Assembly (NCBI GenBank): GCA_049323835.1
Contig: JBMOOJ010000093.1
Span: 19,547 to 83,546 of the forward strand
Length of the DNA stretch: 64,000 nucleotides
Source: SG-bin9 sp049323835
GTDB lineage: Bacteria; Pseudomonadota; Alphaproteobacteria; Rhizobiales; Xanthobacteraceae
Direction: 5' to 3'
The translations under genes and the position numbers were made by a program. Below are positions 41,922 through 50,962 of this stretch, in pieces (the first letter of the stretch is position 1; each line of letters begins with the position of its first letter). The notes under the pieces were generated by a model. The model made no database searches and was not told the origin of the DNA. It worked only from the letters and a program-made list of their open reading frames with translations.

Positions 41922-43430
41922 TCAGCGCGGCTGGCTTGCCGGCGTTCCGGCGGTGGCCGTTCCGAGCGTCGCGCGCGTCTGCACGCCCCAGCGATGCCGG
42001 TTGGTGAGGAACGACACCCAGCCCCATACGGCGCCGGCCTGCCGCAACAACTGGAAACTGAACGGCTCCAGCACGGTCGCGATGATCACGTGGCCATAGC
42101 GTGAGGAACGCCGGTCGCCGGTGACGCGGCGATAGACGTGAACCATCCACAGGTTGAACGCGAGATCGATCGCGATCTTGGCGGCAATGATCGCGAGCGC
42201 TGTCAGCACGATGCTTGTCTTGCCCGTCATCAGGAAGGCGATCAGCAGCAGGAATGCGGTGAAGCCGTACACCGGCTGCAAGGTGTCGAACGCCTTGATC
42301 GGCATCATCATCGTGCCGATGCCGCCGAACCGGCGCTGGCCGGCGAGGTCGCGGTTCCAGAGCTGGACTTGCAGGTAGCCGGCGAACCAGCGCCGCCGTT
42401 GCAGCATGAACGAGCCGAACGCGCCGGGCGCGTGCGTCACGCCGTGTGCGCCTGTGATCATCTGCAGCCGCCAGCCGAGACCATGCTCGACCGAATGGCG
42501 GTGCAGGCGATGCGTGAGCTCGTAGTCCTCGACCACGCAATCCGGATCGAAGCCGCCGACGCGCAGCAGCGCCTCGCGGCGGAATGCCGAGAACGCGCCG
42601 GAGATCAGCACCAGACTTTCCGCGCGCATCCACGCGAAGCGGCTGACCATGCTGCGGATGTATTCGTAGGTCTGGAACCATTGCAGCACGCGGCTGAGCG
42701 GGCCGGGGTCGCAAACCGGCACGAGCAGTCCACCGCCGGCAACGAGCGACGGATCGGCGGCGAACGCATTGCGGATCGCCTCGATCGCGTCGCCGGCCAG
42801 CGCCGTGTCCGCATCGATCGCGAGCACGATGTCGGTGCCGATCTGGACGAGTGCGGCGTTCAGCGCCTCGGCCTTCCCGGATCGCGGCAGCCGCATCACC
42901 CGCAGATATGGGTAGATCATGCTCGGCGCGCTGATGTCACCCGGTGGGGCGAACTGGATACGGAAGGTTTCGGCGAGAATCCGCGTGGTCTGGTCGGTGG
43001 AGCCGTCGTCGACGATCAGAATGAGGTCCGGCAGGTCGGTTTGCCGGCACAGCGCGGCCAATGTTTCCGGCAACACGGCCGCTTCGTTGTAGGCGGCGAT
43101 GACGACGCCGAGCGAGGGGCGACTGGCAGGATTGATGGAGGCGCTGGTTGAATCGACATGCGACTGCGCCGCCGCGGCATGCGATCGATGCGCGGCCCGG
43201 ACCGCGGGCCAGGTCAGCCAGGTGATCAGCAGCAAAAGCGCGGTGTCATACGCGATGTAGAACAGTCCGATCGACCAGGCGAAGATGGTGCCGGTGGTGA
43301 AGGCGCGGCTCAGCAGCATCAGCCACAGGCCGAAGACGGTGGCGTAAATCGCCATGCTGATGAGCGGCATCGCGCGCGGCGACAAGCGCGACGACGCGGC
43401 GGCAAACGGGGCGGCAAGCAGGGGCGGCAT
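41922..43430 (-). CDS. Membrane glycosyltransferase family 2 (processive type)
   Basis: A 502-residue protein with two N-terminal helices (about 22-80), a GT2 catalytic domain (about 105-340) and three or four C-terminal helices. Visible motifs are VVIAAYNEAAVLPETL, IVDDGST, the DxD LAIDADTAL, the acceptor-side VVEDYELTHRL and QRRRW, together the D,D,D,QxxRW set of hyaluronan/cellulose/PNAG-type synthases. It would polymerise or add an activated sugar to a surface polysaccharide. No partner genes are adjacent, so the product is unknown. Confidence 0.9.
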   Translation of the reverse strand: MPPLLAAPFAAASSRLSPRAMPLISMAIYATVFGLWLMLLSRAFTTGTIFAWSIGLFYIAYDTALLLLITWLTWPAVRAAHRSHAAAAQSHVDSTSASINPASRPSLGVVIAAYNEAAVLPETLAALCRQTDLPDLILIVDDGSTDQTTRILAETFRIQFAPPGDISAPSMIYPYLRVMRLPRSGKAEALNAALVQIGTDIVLAIDADTALAGDAIEAIRNAFAADPSLVAGGGLLVPVCDPGPLSRVLQWFQTYEYIRSMVSRFAWMRAESLVLISGAFSAFRREALLRVGGFDPDCVVEDYELTHRLHRHSVEHGLGWRLQMITGAHGVTHAPGAFGSFMLQRRRWFAGYLQVQLWNRDLAGQRRFGGIGTMMMPIKAFDTLQPVYGFTAFLLLIAFLMTGKTSIVLTALAIIAAKIAIDLAFNLWMVHVYRRVTGDRRSSRYGHVIIATVLEPFSFQLLRQAGAVWGWVSFLTNRHRWGVQTRATLGTATAGTPASQPR

Positions 43431-43597
43431 ATGACGTCTCGTTCGGATCGCACAGTCCGGCGCGATATGAACTACGGTGATGTCCTAGACATGTTTCGGG
43501 GCGCTGCTTCACAACACAAAATTGTCATCGGTGTCTCCGGCCGAAGCTGGAATAAAAAGCCGGCAATGGCCTTTTCCGGTCATCACGGAACCGGACC

Positions 43598-44218
43598 ATG
43601 ACGAGTGTTGGCGAAAACCTGAAGCAACAGCGGCTGCGCTACACGCGCGTCGCCATGATCCTGCATTGGACGGTGGCGGTCATGATTGCCGCCAACATCG
43701 TGCTGATCTGGATCGTCAATCTGATCCCGGAAGGATTCGTGCGGCCGGCCATCGACACGCACAAGTCGCTCGGCATCACGGTGCTTGGCCTCGTGCTGCT
43801 GCATCTTTTGTGGCGGGCGGCGAATGCACCGCCGGAACTGCCGAGGCAGTATGCAGCGTGGGAACGCCGGCTGGCCAAGACGGCGCACATCACGATGTAT
43901 TGTTTGATCCTGCTGCTGCCGTTATCAGGCTGGCTGCATGACTCGTCATGGAAGGCTGCGGCCCAGGTGCCGATGAAGCTGTTCTATCTGTTCGAATGGC
44001 CGCGCATCGGCTTCGTGATGTCGCTCCCGCCTGAAACGAAGGAAGCCTTTCACAAACTGACCGGCGGCATCCATGTCTGGCTCTCGTATGCCTTCTACGG
44101 CTTGTTCGTGCTGCATGTTGGCGGTGCGCTAAAGCACCAGTTCTGGGATCGCCATCCGCAGCTTCAGCGCATGGTGCCGTGGGGCCGGGTCGAGGCGCAA
44201 AACAACGACACGGCATGA
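43598..44218 (+). CDS. Cytochrome b561-type di-haem membrane protein
   Basis: A 206-residue protein with four transmembrane helices (about 18-40, 55-72, 95-118, 150-175) and histidines in MILHWTVA, DTHKSLGITVLGLVLLHLLWR, KTAHITMYC and HVWLSYAFYGLFVLHVGGALKH, placed for two b-type haems. The bacterial cytochrome b561 (YceI/CybB) family transfers electrons from ubiquinol, for instance to superoxide. No partner genes are beside it. Confidence 0.88.
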   Translation: MTSVGENLKQQRLRYTRVAMILHWTVAVMIAANIVLIWIVNLIPEGFVRPAIDTHKSLGITVLGLVLLHLLWRAANAPPELPRQYAAWERRLAKTAHITMYCLILLLPLSGWLHDSSWKAAAQVPMKLFYLFEWPRIGFVMSLPPETKEAFHKLTGGIHVWLSYAFYGLFVLHVGGALKHQFWDRHPQLQRMVPWGRVEAQNNDTA

Positions 44219-44286
44219 TCCCTCCGGTCCCGGGGGCAGGCCGGGAGCAGGTTGCGGTGAACGCGAAGCTTCCCTAGATTGGCTTG

Positions 44287-45036
44287 ATGACCCTGGCCGT
44301 CGTGCAATCGAGCGATGCTATCTGGCAATCCCTTGTGCGGGAGGCCGAGGACGCTGCGGCTGCGGACGGCCTGCTGGCGCGATCGCTTGAGACCGCGATC
44401 TTCCAGCGGGCGGGCCTGGCGGATGCGATCGCCCATCAGATCGGGCGGCGGCTCGCCGATGGCGGGGATACGGATCGCCTGTTCGCACGCGCCGCCCGGG
44501 ATGCGTTCACCACGGACCCGGAACTGGCGCGAGCCGCGAGCCTCGATCTCCAGAGCGTCATTCTGCGGGATCCGGCCTCGCCCCGCCTCTTGCCGGTGCT
44601 GACGATGCAGAAGGGATTCGTCGCGCTTGAGGCGTGGCGTGTGTCCAACTGGCTGTGGCGGCAGGATCGCAAGGATCAGGCCTTGCTGGCTCAAAGCGCA
44701 ATCTCGCGGATGCTTCAGGTCAGCATTCACCCGTCGGCGACGATCGGGGCGTCGGTTTTTCTCGACCATGCCACGGGCATCGTTGTCAGCGCATTGGCCG
44801 AGATATCCGACGAAGTCACGATCCTTCAGAACGTGACGGTGGGCCGGCAGGATGGCGGCGCATCACCGAAGATCGGCCGCGGCGTCCTGCTCAGTGCGGG
44901 TTCGACTGTGATCGGCGCGGTCACGATCGGCGACTTCGCCAAGATCGGCGCCAACTCGCTGGTGACGGAGAATGTGCCACCCGGCTGCACGGCGGTCGGC
45001 ATCCCCGCCCGGCTGGTGAACTGTTCCGATGCATAG
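44287..45036 (+). CDS. cysE: Serine O-acetyltransferase-like protein
   Basis: A 249-residue protein: a helical N-terminal half and a C-terminal left-handed beta-helix of hexapeptide repeats. IHPSATIGASVFLDHATGIVVSALAEI contains the active-site His (DHATGIV), and KIGRGVLLSAGSTVIGAVTIGDFAKIGANSLV follows (pieces). The family makes O-acetylserine for cysteine synthesis. It is more diverged than usual CysE (few conserved residues in the N-terminal half), so it may be a paralogue with another acceptor. Convergent with the MerR gene. Confidence 0.8.
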   Translation: MTLAVVQSSDAIWQSLVREAEDAAAADGLLARSLETAIFQRAGLADAIAHQIGRRLADGGDTDRLFARAARDAFTTDPELARAASLDLQSVILRDPASPRLLPVLTMQKGFVALEAWRVSNWLWRQDRKDQALLAQSAISRMLQVSIHPSATIGASVFLDHATGIVVSALAEISDEVTILQNVTVGRQDGGASPKIGRGVLLSAGSTVIGAVTIGDFAKIGANSLVTENVPPGCTAVGIPARLVNCSDA

Positions 45037-45044
45037 GGCTCGCG

Positions 45045-45440
45045 TCAGCGTCCGGGTTGCGCCATCTGCGACCGCGCGAAATGTGCAAGGCTCGGACACT
45101 GGCAGGCGACAAGGTTCTGCAAGAGCCGCTTCTTCACCTGCAAGCTTTCGATTTCACGATCGAGTTCGCCGAGCTTGTATGTCGCGGCTGCACGCCAGCG
45201 GTCTCCCGGCTTGCTGGCTGTCGTCAGGCCCTTCACCATCGACTTGACCTCCCCGACCCGGAAACCGGATCGCAGGGCCAGCCTCACGAACAGAAGATGG
45301 TCCAGAACGCTCGCATCGTAGATGCGCCGGCCGCTCCGGCGCCCCGCTTTGGGGATCAGCCCCTCTCGCTCGTAGTAGCGGATCGCCGATGTGCGGAGGC
45401 CTGCATGGCTTGCGATTTGTCCGATCGATAGTTCGCTCAC
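45045..45440 (-). CDS. MerR family transcriptional regulator with Cys-x-Cys
   Basis: A 131-residue MerR protein: winged helix with IGQIASHAGLRTSAIRYYEREGLIP (in the family's defining position, residues 6-30), RRIYDASVLDHLLFVRLALRSGF, then a dimerisation coiled coil (about 88-112) and Cys113/Cys115 in VACQCPSL, a likely metal- or redox-sensing pair. The divergent gene at 45576 has a matching 19-bp-spacer promoter (45515-45545), so this protein most likely controls it and perhaps itself. Signal unknown. Confidence 0.9.
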   Translation of the reverse strand: MSELSIGQIASHAGLRTSAIRYYEREGLIPKAGRRSGRRIYDASVLDHLLFVRLALRSGFRVGEVKSMVKGLTTASKPGDRWRAAATYKLGELDREIESLQVKKRLLQNLVACQCPSLAHFARSQMAQPGR

Positions 45441-45514
45441 GCCGCTTCTCTCCCCCTGGACCCTCGGATGATCTGGATGTCGCGTCGACCCGTGGCAAGG
45501 GGTGCCTCCGCCAT

Positions 45515-45545
45515 TTGACTTGAAGCGCGCTTCAACTGGTAGCGT
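45515..45545 (+). promoter_or_regulatory. MerR-type promoter/operator, 19-bp spacer
   Basis: A -35 TTGACT (45515-45520) and -10 TAGCGT (45540-45545) are separated by exactly 19 bp, and a perfect 16-bp palindrome TTGAAGCGCGCTTCAA (45520-45535) fills the spacer. This over-long spacing with a central dyad is the defining architecture of MerR-activated promoters. It points toward the thioesterase gene at 45576. Confidence 0.88.
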
Positions 45546-45575
45546 CCGGCATCAGGTGTGATGGGCTGGAGTGTG

Positions 45576-46430
45576 ATGGGGCGATTTGTCGATGCGACCG
45601 CGGTGACCCGGCACGGAGATGGCTTTCGAGCCGAGCTCGATCCGGACTGGTTCATCTGGGGGCCGTTCGGCGGATATCTCGCGGCGCTCAGTCTGCGGGC
45701 GATGTGTGCGGCGAGCGCGCTGACCCGTCCCGCCGCGTTCAGTTGCCAGTATCTCAACGCCGGCGTTGCAGGTGCCGTGGACATTCATGTGGAGGTTCGC
45801 CGCCCCGGCAAGCGCGCCGGGCTGCTGCGCGCGAGCATCGTGCAGAACGAAAAGGTGCTGCTGGATGCGCAGGCGTGGCTGACCGCGGATGGCCTCTCCG
45901 GTCTCGCTCACGATGATGCGATGATTCCGCCGATCGCCCGGCCGGACGAACTCGAAAGCTGGAACGGCTACGCGGACAACGAGGAGTCGCTGAGCGCGAT
46001 CTGGTCGCACATCGAGCGCAAGCCAGCGCCTGAGTTCCGGAGCCTCGGCCAGGCGCCGGGCGTGCCACAATGGCGATCCTGGGTGAGGCTGGCCGAGGAC
46101 ATGCCGGACGACGATCCTGCCTTGCTCGCGGCGCGTGCGCTGTTATGGATGGATATGGGCCCATGGAATACGGCGCTGGTGGCGTACGCTCCGCCGACAA
46201 TGTATCTCGCACCGACCCTCGATCTGACCGTGCAGTTTCAGCCGCACCTCTGTCGGCCGGATACAGGATCGCGATGGCAGCTGATCGATGTCGCGAGCCC
46301 GAGCGTCGGCGAAGGTCTGTTCGGCGCAAACGGCAGGCTCTGGTCCGAGAGCGGCAAGCTCGTCGCCATCGGCAGTGCGCAGGCGCTGTGCGTGCCCAAT
46401 CCGCGCTACAAGCCAGCTTCCCGGCAGTAA
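45576..46430 (+). CDS. Acyl-CoA thioesterase (double hot-dog) family protein
   Basis: A 284-residue thioesterase-superfamily protein: DWFIWGPFGGYLAALSLRAMC and FSCQYLNAGVAGAVDIHVEV form the first hot-dog half, MYLAPTLDLTVQFQP and LIDVASPSVGEGLFGANGRLWSESG the second (pieces). Probably hydrolyses acyl-CoA in the cytoplasm. Driven by the MerR-type promoter just upstream; with a start site near 45552 the leader is short. ATG 45576 has GGAG close upstream; ATG 45561 and GTG 45558 are alternatives. Convergent with the ligase (5-bp gap). Confidence 0.82.
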   Translation: MGRFVDATAVTRHGDGFRAELDPDWFIWGPFGGYLAALSLRAMCAASALTRPAAFSCQYLNAGVAGAVDIHVEVRRPGKRAGLLRASIVQNEKVLLDAQAWLTADGLSGLAHDDAMIPPIARPDELESWNGYADNEESLSAIWSHIERKPAPEFRSLGQAPGVPQWRSWVRLAEDMPDDDPALLAARALLWMDMGPWNTALVAYAPPTMYLAPTLDLTVQFQPHLCRPDTGSRWQLIDVASPSVGEGLFGANGRLWSESGKLVAIGSAQALCVPNPRYKPASRQ

Positions 46431-46435
46431 TCCGG

Positions 46436-47998
46436 TCAGCCGACCATCCGCTCGCGCCCGGCCCAGAACTTCGCGCGCAGCACCTTCTTGTCGACCTTGC
46501 CGACGCCGGTCATCGGCAGTTCCTTGACGAACTGCACCTGCTTCGGCGCATGGGTCGAGCCCTTGCGCGTCTTCACCAGATTGATCAGCTCGTCGGCGTT
46601 CGGATTGGCGCCGGATTTCGGCACGACGACGGCGGTGACCGCTTCGCCCCATTTTTCATCGGGTACGCCGATGACAGCAACCATCGCCACATCCGCGTGC
46701 GCCGCGAGCACGTCCTCGATCTCGCGCGGGAAGACGTTGAAGCCGCCGGTGACGATCATGTCCTTCTTGCGGTCGAGGATGAACATGTAGCCGCGCTCGT
46801 CCTTGCGGGCGACGTCGCCGGTGTGCAGCCAGCCGCTCTTCAGCGTCTCGGCGGTCTGCTCCGGCCGTTTCCAATACTCCGCCATCACATGCGGCGCGCG
46901 CACGCAGATTTCGCCGGCGTCCCCGGTCGCCACTTCTTGGTCGTTCTCGTCGAGGATGCGCACGTCGCAGGCGGCGATCGGGAAGCCGCAGGAGAGGAAC
47001 AGCTCCGGATTCTTCGGGTCATGATCGGTCTTGCGCAACACCGAGACGGGATAGCACTCGGTCTGCCCATAAAGCTGCGAGAACACGGGACCGATCCGTT
47101 CGATGCCCTCGATCAGGCGGCTCGGCGACATCGGCGATGCGCCATAGAGCAGCAGTTCGAGCGAGGAGAGGTCGGTCTTCGGCAGCGAGGGATGATCGAG
47201 CAGCACGTAGATCATGGTCGGCACGAACAGCGTGAAGTTGATGCGCTCGCGCTGGATCGTGGCGAACACCGCTTCCGGATCGAAGCCCTTCAGCATGTGC
47301 ACGGTGCCGCCGCGCATCAGCGTCGGCAGCACCTTCGTCCCGGCGACATGGCTCAGCGGCGCGACCGCGAGGTAGCGCGGCGTGTCCGGAAACTCGAAGT
47401 CGGCGAGAATGGCTTCAGCGAAGCCGGCATACTCGCGGTGATGGCGCAACGCGCCCTTGGATTTGCCGGTGGTGCCGCCGGTGTAGTTCAGTACTGCGAC
47501 GTCGCCCGGTGCCGCCTGATCGATCGGCGTCACGCTGCCCGCGGCTTCAGCCGCGGCGAGCAGATCGATGCCGAAGTCGCTTTTGCCAAACGTGAAGATC
47601 GTGGAGAGACCCTTGGCGCGGGCTGCCAGTTCGCCGCCGCGCACGCCGAACGTATCGGGATCGACGATCAGCATCTCCGCGCCGGAGTCCTCGATCTGGT
47701 CGACCTGATCCTGAAGCGAGCCAAGCGGATGGAGCGCGGTGGTTGCGAGCCGCGAGAGCTGCGCGGCGACACCCGCGCACCAGCTGTCAGCGCGGTTGGC
47801 GGTGAGGATTGCGACGCGCGAGCCGGGTTTGCACCCGCGTGCGACGAAGACTTTCTGCATGCGGCCGATCAGGTCGACGGCACCGCCGTAGGTGAGGGAG
47901 CCGCCGGGCCAACTGAAGGCCACGCGCGACGGATAGCGCCGCAATGCGCGCAGCGTCTGCGTACCGAGCGTCGCCTGGGCATAGAGATCGGCGGTCAT
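46436..47998 (-). CDS. Acyl-CoA synthetase (AMP-forming)
   Basis: A 520-residue ANL ligase. The P-loop NYTGGTTGKSKGAL, the QLYGQTECYPV motif, the hinge LHTGDVARKDERGYMFILDRKKD (pieces) and the C-terminal catalytic lysine in TGVGKVDKKVLR are visible. Substrate is likely an aromatic or medium/long acid. The ATG at 47998 has GGGGAGG upstream; the frame is open for over 300 codons further but without ligase features, so that extension is rejected. Divergent from the flavin oxidoreductase at 48092. Confidence 0.9.
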   Translation of the reverse strand: MTADLYAQATLGTQTLRALRRYPSRVAFSWPGGSLTYGGAVDLIGRMQKVFVARGCKPGSRVAILTANRADSWCAGVAAQLSRLATTALHPLGSLQDQVDQIEDSGAEMLIVDPDTFGVRGGELAARAKGLSTIFTFGKSDFGIDLLAAAEAAGSVTPIDQAAPGDVAVLNYTGGTTGKSKGALRHHREYAGFAEAILADFEFPDTPRYLAVAPLSHVAGTKVLPTLMRGGTVHMLKGFDPEAVFATIQRERINFTLFVPTMIYVLLDHPSLPKTDLSSLELLLYGASPMSPSRLIEGIERIGPVFSQLYGQTECYPVSVLRKTDHDPKNPELFLSCGFPIAACDVRILDENDQEVATGDAGEICVRAPHVMAEYWKRPEQTAETLKSGWLHTGDVARKDERGYMFILDRKKDMIVTGGFNVFPREIEDVLAAHADVAMVAVIGVPDEKWGEAVTAVVVPKSGANPNADELINLVKTRKGSTHAPKQVQFVKELPMTGVGKVDKKVLRAKFWAGRERMVG

Positions 47999-48091
47999 GC
48001 GGTCCTCCCCGTTTTGCGATGGGCGTTTGCTGTGCCATCGTTGCGGAGAAGGATGTCGTGACGTCATGAAATCGCAAGCGGAGAGTTGCCA

Positions 48092-49084
48092 TTGAAACCG
48101 GAAAGTCCCTTGTCGCGGATCGAGAGCCGATTGCGGCTGCCGCTGATCGCCGCGCCGATGTTCCTGGTCTCGGGCGTCGATCTGGTCGTGGCTGCCTGCG
48201 CCAATGGCGTCATCGGATCGTTTCCGACGGTCAACTGCCGAACGCCGGATCAGCTCGATGGCTGGATGACGGAGATGGCGGACCGGCTGCGCGACCATGC
48301 GGACCGGACGGGCACGGCGTCCGCACCGATCTGTCCGAACCTGATCGTCCATCGTTCCAACGCGCGTCTCGATGACGATCTGCGGGTGGTGCTGCGGCAC
48401 AAGCCTGAGATGGTGATCACCAGCGTCGGCTCGCCGGAGCCGGTTCTGAAGCCGCTGCGTGATGCCGGGGCGCTGGTGTTCGCGGACGTCGCGAGCATCC
48501 GCCATGCGGAGCGTGCGGCCGCGGCCGGTGCGGACGGGCTGGTGCTGCTGACCGCGGGCGCGGGCGGGCAGACCGGCTGGCTCAACCCGTTCGTGTTCGT
48601 GCGGGCCGTGCGCAAGTTCTTCGACGGGCCGCTGGTGCTGGCGGGCGGCATCAGCGACGGCCATGCGCTGCGCGCCGCGCAGGCGCTCGGCTGCGATCTC
48701 GCCTATATGGGCACCAAGTTCATCGCGACCGGCGAGAGCCTCGCCGATCCGCGCTACAAGGCGATGATCGTCGGTGCGACAGCCGACGATATTCTGCTGA
48801 CCAAAGCCTTTACCGGCTTGCAAACCAATATCCTGCGGCCGTCGATCGTTGCTGCGGGGCTCGATCCCGACGCGCTGCCGGAGCGTGGTCAGATCGAGAT
48901 CGGCAAGGATATCGATGTCGGTGCGCGCGAGAAGCGGCCGGCGCGCTGGCGCGACATCTGGAGCGCGGGGCACTCTGCTTCAGGCGTATCGGCGGTGCTG
49001 CCGATCGCCCAACTGATCGCGCAAACGGAAGCCGAATTTCGCGATGCATCGCAAGCAACCGGGCGAAGAGGAGCAACGTCATGA
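48092..49084 (+). CDS. NAD(P)H-dependent flavin oxidoreductase (nitronate monooxygenase family)
   Basis: A 330-residue FMN-dependent TIM-barrel protein, paralogous to the one at 40174: LIAAPMFLVSGVDLVVAACANG, NLIVHRSNARLDDDL, TAGAGGQTG at the phosphate site and LGCDLAYMGTKFIATGES. I start it at TTG 48092 (giving MKPESPLSRIES) with GGAG eight bases upstream; TTG 48086 is another option. It overlaps the downstream monooxygenase gene by four bases. Probably shares a regulatory region with the divergent ligase. Confidence 0.9.
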   Translation: MKPESPLSRIESRLRLPLIAAPMFLVSGVDLVVAACANGVIGSFPTVNCRTPDQLDGWMTEMADRLRDHADRTGTASAPICPNLIVHRSNARLDDDLRVVLRHKPEMVITSVGSPEPVLKPLRDAGALVFADVASIRHAERAAAAGADGLVLLTAGAGGQTGWLNPFVFVRAVRKFFDGPLVLAGGISDGHALRAAQALGCDLAYMGTKFIATGESLADPRYKAMIVGATADDILLTKAFTGLQTNILRPSIVAAGLDPDALPERGQIEIGKDIDVGAREKRPARWRDIWSAGHSASGVSAVLPIAQLIAQTEAEFRDASQATGRRGATS

Positions 49085-49374
49085 TCATCGTCACAGGCGC
49101 CGTCGTCGCCAGACCGGACACCTTCGAGCAAATCCTGAAGCTCAGCCTCGATCACGTCGAGCGCTCGCGCAAGGAACCGGGCTGCATCTCGCATGACGTG
49201 CATGTCGACTGCCAGAATCCGATGCGGCTGTTTTTCTACGAACGCTGGCAGGACGAGGCAGCGATCCGCGCGCACTTTCAGGTACCGGCCTCGCGCGGCT
49301 TCATCAAGGCGCTGAAGGAACTCGGCGCCGATACGGGTGCGCCGGAAGTGTTGCGTGCTGAATCGATGATGTGA
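49081..49374 (+). CDS. Antibiotic biosynthesis monooxygenase (ABM) / quinol monooxygenase-like protein
   Basis: A 97-residue dimeric alpha+beta-barrel (ABM) domain: IIVTGAVVARPDTFEQILKL, EPGCISHDVHVD, FFYERWQDEAAIRAHF and an HFQVPASRGF helix start. Such proteins include quinol monooxygenases (YgiN) and cofactor-free monooxygenases. Coupled to the flavin oxidoreductase by an ATGA overlap, so the pair likely acts in one pathway. Confidence 0.85.
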   Translation: MIIVTGAVVARPDTFEQILKLSLDHVERSRKEPGCISHDVHVDCQNPMRLFFYERWQDEAAIRAHFQVPASRGFIKALKELGADTGAPEVLRAESMM

Positions 49375-49445
49375 TGGATCGCCGGCGTTGTTGCCTCGGC
49401 GGCGGTGCCGTCTTGGGTGCCGTTTCCCGTGAGCGGCAAGGCGTC

Positions 49446-50357
49446 TCACCGCCTCGCGCGTGCGGTTTGTCTCGTGCCGACCGCCGCGATCATTTTTCCG
49501 AGCTCGATGAAGTGCCGCTTGCGCGGCGACGACCGCCGCCAGGCGAGGCCGATGGTTCGCTGCGGTTGCGGGTCTGCGAACGGAATCACCCGGATCGCGC
49601 CGTGCCGGCTTTCGACGTCCAGGCTCAGCTCCGGCAGCAACGTGATGCCCAACCCGTTCGCCACCATCTGAACGATGGTGGAGAGACTGGACGCCCCGGT
49701 GGTGTCGAGGTTGCCGGCTCGCTGCAAGTTGCACACCGCAAGCGCCTGGTCGCGCATGCAGTGACCTTCCTCGAGCAGCAGCAGGCGATCCTGTTGCAGC
49801 ATCTGTGGGGTCGCCCGGATCTTCCGGGCGATCGGCCGGGTTGCGGAGGTCGCGAGGAGAAACCGGTCATCGAACAGGCGGACGGTTTCGATGTTCGGAT
49901 CGTCGACCGGCAGTCCCAGCAGCAGGAGATCGAGGCGGCCTTCGAGCAGCTCGCGCACGAGATGCTGCGTTTGCGTCTCGCGCAGATGCAGGTCCAGATC
50001 GGGATAATGTTCGCGGATCAGCGGAAGCAACGGCGGCAGGATGTAAGGGGCGATCGACGGAATCACGCCAAGATGCAGTGGCCCTGACGGCGTGGTCCCC
50101 TGACGCCGTGCATAATCGACGAGGTCGCGAATGTCGGTCAGAACCTGCGAGGCGCGCGCAGCGATCTCGCGCCCGCTTTCGGTCAGCATCACGCCCTTGC
50201 GGGTGCGCTCGAGAAGCTGCGTGCCGAGCTGCTGCTCGAGTTCCTGAATCTGCATCGACAGCGCGGGCTGCGTCACCGCGCACTGCTCCGCGGCCTTGCC
50301 GAAATGGCCGGTGCGGGCGACAGCATCGAAATAGCGCAACTGTTTGAGGGAGATCAT
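49446..50357 (-). CDS. oxyR: OxyR, peroxide-sensing LysR regulator
   Basis: A 303-residue LysR protein: winged HTH with LRYFDAVARTGHFGKAAEQCAVTQPALS in the N-terminus (pieces), then the ligand-binding-like domain. The OxyR redox pair is intact at Cys200 and Cys209 in EEGHCMRDQALAVC, the same spacing as Cys199/Cys208 of E. coli OxyR, so H2O2 sensing by disulfide formation is expected. No catalase gene is adjacent; the peroxiredoxin at 8766 is a possible target. Convergent with the ABM gene. Confidence 0.93.
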   Translation of the reverse strand: MISLKQLRYFDAVARTGHFGKAAEQCAVTQPALSMQIQELEQQLGTQLLERTRKGVMLTESGREIAARASQVLTDIRDLVDYARRQGTTPSGPLHLGVIPSIAPYILPPLLPLIREHYPDLDLHLRETQTQHLVRELLEGRLDLLLLGLPVDDPNIETVRLFDDRFLLATSATRPIARKIRATPQMLQQDRLLLLEEGHCMRDQALAVCNLQRAGNLDTTGASSLSTIVQMVANGLGITLLPELSLDVESRHGAIRVIPFADPQPQRTIGLAWRRSSPRKRHFIELGKMIAAVGTRQTARARR

Positions 50358-50552
50358 TCCAAGCCATCAGGTCTTCTGATCGTTGATGGTTCTTAATGCG
50401 ATCAGACCTGATCGGCAAGCAACCGGCGTTGCACGCCTCCGTGTGCGGGCCCCAACATGCAAGCTAGCGCTGCCGCGCACGGCGTTGCACGGCATGGCGA
50501 AAGCCGTGCCGATGCGCGCCGCGTCCAGCCGATAGAGAGAAGGATCGGCCGG

Positions 50553-50765
50553 TCAGCCTTCGAACTTGAACGAAACCTTGATCTTGGCGCGATACGCCTC
50601 GACCTTCCCGTTCTTGCCGATTTGCAGATCGAGCTGGGAGACCTCGGCAATGCGCAAGTCGCGCAGCGTCTTGCCGGCGCGATCGACGGCGACTTTCGCC
50701 GCCTTCTCCCAAGATTCCTTGCTGGTCCCGACGAGTTCGATGATCTTATAGACGCTATCGGCCAT
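50553..50765 (-). CDS. Dodecin (flavin-binding dodecamer)
   Basis: A 70-residue dodecin: MADSVYKIIELVGTSKESWEKA, IAEVSQLDLQIGKNGKVEAYR and KVSFKFEG are diagnostic (pieces). The small alpha+beta subunits assemble into hollow dodecamers that bind flavins and limit their photochemistry. GGAGGAAGC precedes the ATG. It sits in reasonable proximity to flavin enzymes but is in its own transcript. Confidence 0.95.
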   Translation of the reverse strand: MADSVYKIIELVGTSKESWEKAAKVAVDRAGKTLRDLRIAEVSQLDLQIGKNGKVEAYRAKIKVSFKFEG

Positions 50766-50962
50766 ATCGCTTCCTCCGCTGGTTGCTCATTCCGTATCGT
50801 TGCCGAAAAGATCGATCAGTTTCTCCGTGTCGCAGGCCCGTCCGAAAAATGTCTCTTGTTATGGCGGCGGTATATTCCGCCGGAACGGCGATCATGTCCT
50901 TGCCCGGCCTCATAGACAAGGCCATCCGGCGTCCGACTGCCGGAATCAGCTGAGACGGCGTC

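Noticed and set aside
46070..48061. 663-codon plus-strand frame opposite the acyl-CoA synthetase
   Set aside because: It overlaps the end of the thioesterase and all of the ligase, both of which carry clear motifs; composition is that of a shadow.
47999..48973. N-terminal extension of the acyl-CoA synthetase by more than 300 codons
   Set aside because: It is the antisense of the flavin oxidoreductase at 48092; GGGGAGG before the ATG at 47998 sets the real start.
49446..50357. OxyR gene linked to a catalase operon
   Set aside because: No katG, katA or ahp gene is adjacent; neighbours are the ABM and dodecin genes.
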